Below, in pieces: positions 11,883 to 12,019 of a stretch of 12,019 nt of DNA. Location of the stretch: contig JBBRMJ010000016.1 of the NCBI GenBank assembly GCA_038230895.1, positions 1 to 12,019 on the forward strand. The letters run 5' to 3'. The first letter of the stretch is position 1. Each line of letters opens with the position of its first letter. The position numbers and the translations under genes are program-made. This DNA comes from JAJXTN01 sp038230895 (lineage in GTDB: Bacteria > Patescibacteriota > Saccharimonadia > Saccharimonadales > UBA4665). The notes beneath the pieces are model-generated. The model did not search any database, was not told where the DNA came from, and saw nothing but the letters and a program-made list of their open reading frames with translations.

Positions 11883-11942
11883 TGTAGCGGCAGACCTCCG
11901 TGTCTGCTCTCTCAAGAGCCGGGAAGGGCGTCTGCCGCTACA
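11883..11942. mobile_element. MITE/REP-like element with 13-bp inverted ends, upstream of glyS
   Basis: TGTAGCGGCAGAC (11883-11895) and GTCTGCCGCTACA (11930-11942) are perfect 13-bp inverted ends of a 60-bp element. Inside, GTCTGC (11902-11907) repeats the end core so that GCAGAC/GTCTGC form a local hairpin, and GCTCT/AGAGC (11906-11919) form another. I recall this TGTAGCGGCAGAC type as a short repeat in many unrelated genomes. No target-site duplication is obvious. On the minus strand its end plus flanking AT creates TACAAT (11886-11881), a -10-like hexamer 3 nt before the glyS GTG. Confidence 0.65.
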
Positions 11943-12019
11943 GGCTCAATTGCGCTGCAAACCGCACGATACCGATGCGGCTAGCGATTGCCGGTTGGCG
12001 CTTGGGTGAGCGTCACCTG
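11943..12019. other. Window-edge sequence without a recognised feature
   Basis: I find no gene here. None of the three minus-strand frames continues the glycyl-tRNA synthetase; all contain stops or unrelated residues. Confidence 0.4.

Noticed and set aside
1..12019. CRISPR array or tRNA genes
   Set aside because: No regularly spaced direct repeats and no tRNA cloverleaf found by eye on either strand.

Overview
The window reads as a chromosomal segment of a small-genome bacterium, most likely a Candidate Phyla Radiation member close to Saccharibacteria (TM7). This is inferred from gene content and style: a compact division cluster with short divergent proteins, small single-pass membrane proteins with no recognisable family, a camelysin/TasA-like surface protein, a Pif1-type helicase with a C-terminal HRDC domain, and many start codons directly behind a -10 box. 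The phylum is not proven here. The standard genetic code fits: reading frames are intact without recoding, and the 15 complete 3' ends use TAA (7), TAG (7) and TGA (1).

All 16 genes lie on the minus strand, so transcription runs from high to low coordinates. In that direction: (a) 12019-8999: a repeat element, a glycyl-tRNA synthetase gene lacking its N-terminal part, a DUF1761 membrane protein, RNase HI and a HAD phosphatase, closely packed (rnhA and the HAD gene overlap by ATGA). (b) 8907-7381: Pif1/HRDC helicase under its own extended -10 promoter, followed by a REP-like palindrome. (c) 7194-4645: TasA-like secreted protein, NYN-domain nuclease, flavodoxin-fold oxidoreductase, and an unnamed 168-residue protein 4 nt behind it. 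(d) 4536-2723: a YvcK/CofD-family protein and two small membrane-anchored proteins, each with its own promoter placed 6-8 nt before the start codon. (e) 2539-1: the division cluster mraZ - rsmH - ftsL - ftsI (ftsI runs off the window).

The most noteworthy feature is the 406-nt gap between mraZ and rsmH, genes that are usually adjacent. It carries an 18-bp long-range helix and several hairpins. The two helices that are not fully Watson-Crick become fully paired only in the minus-strand RNA, where an A-C mismatch turns into a G-U wobble. That points to a structured RNA made in the same direction as the operon. Just upstream of mraZ are four GTGGG boxes in two 10-bp-spaced pairs, matching the known MraZ operator. 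A second theme is two modes of translation start: six genes appear leaderless or nearly so, while others have clear Shine-Dalgarno sequences. A third is the 5' end of glyS, where a repeat-type element with 13-bp inverted ends sits where the missing N-terminal codons should be.
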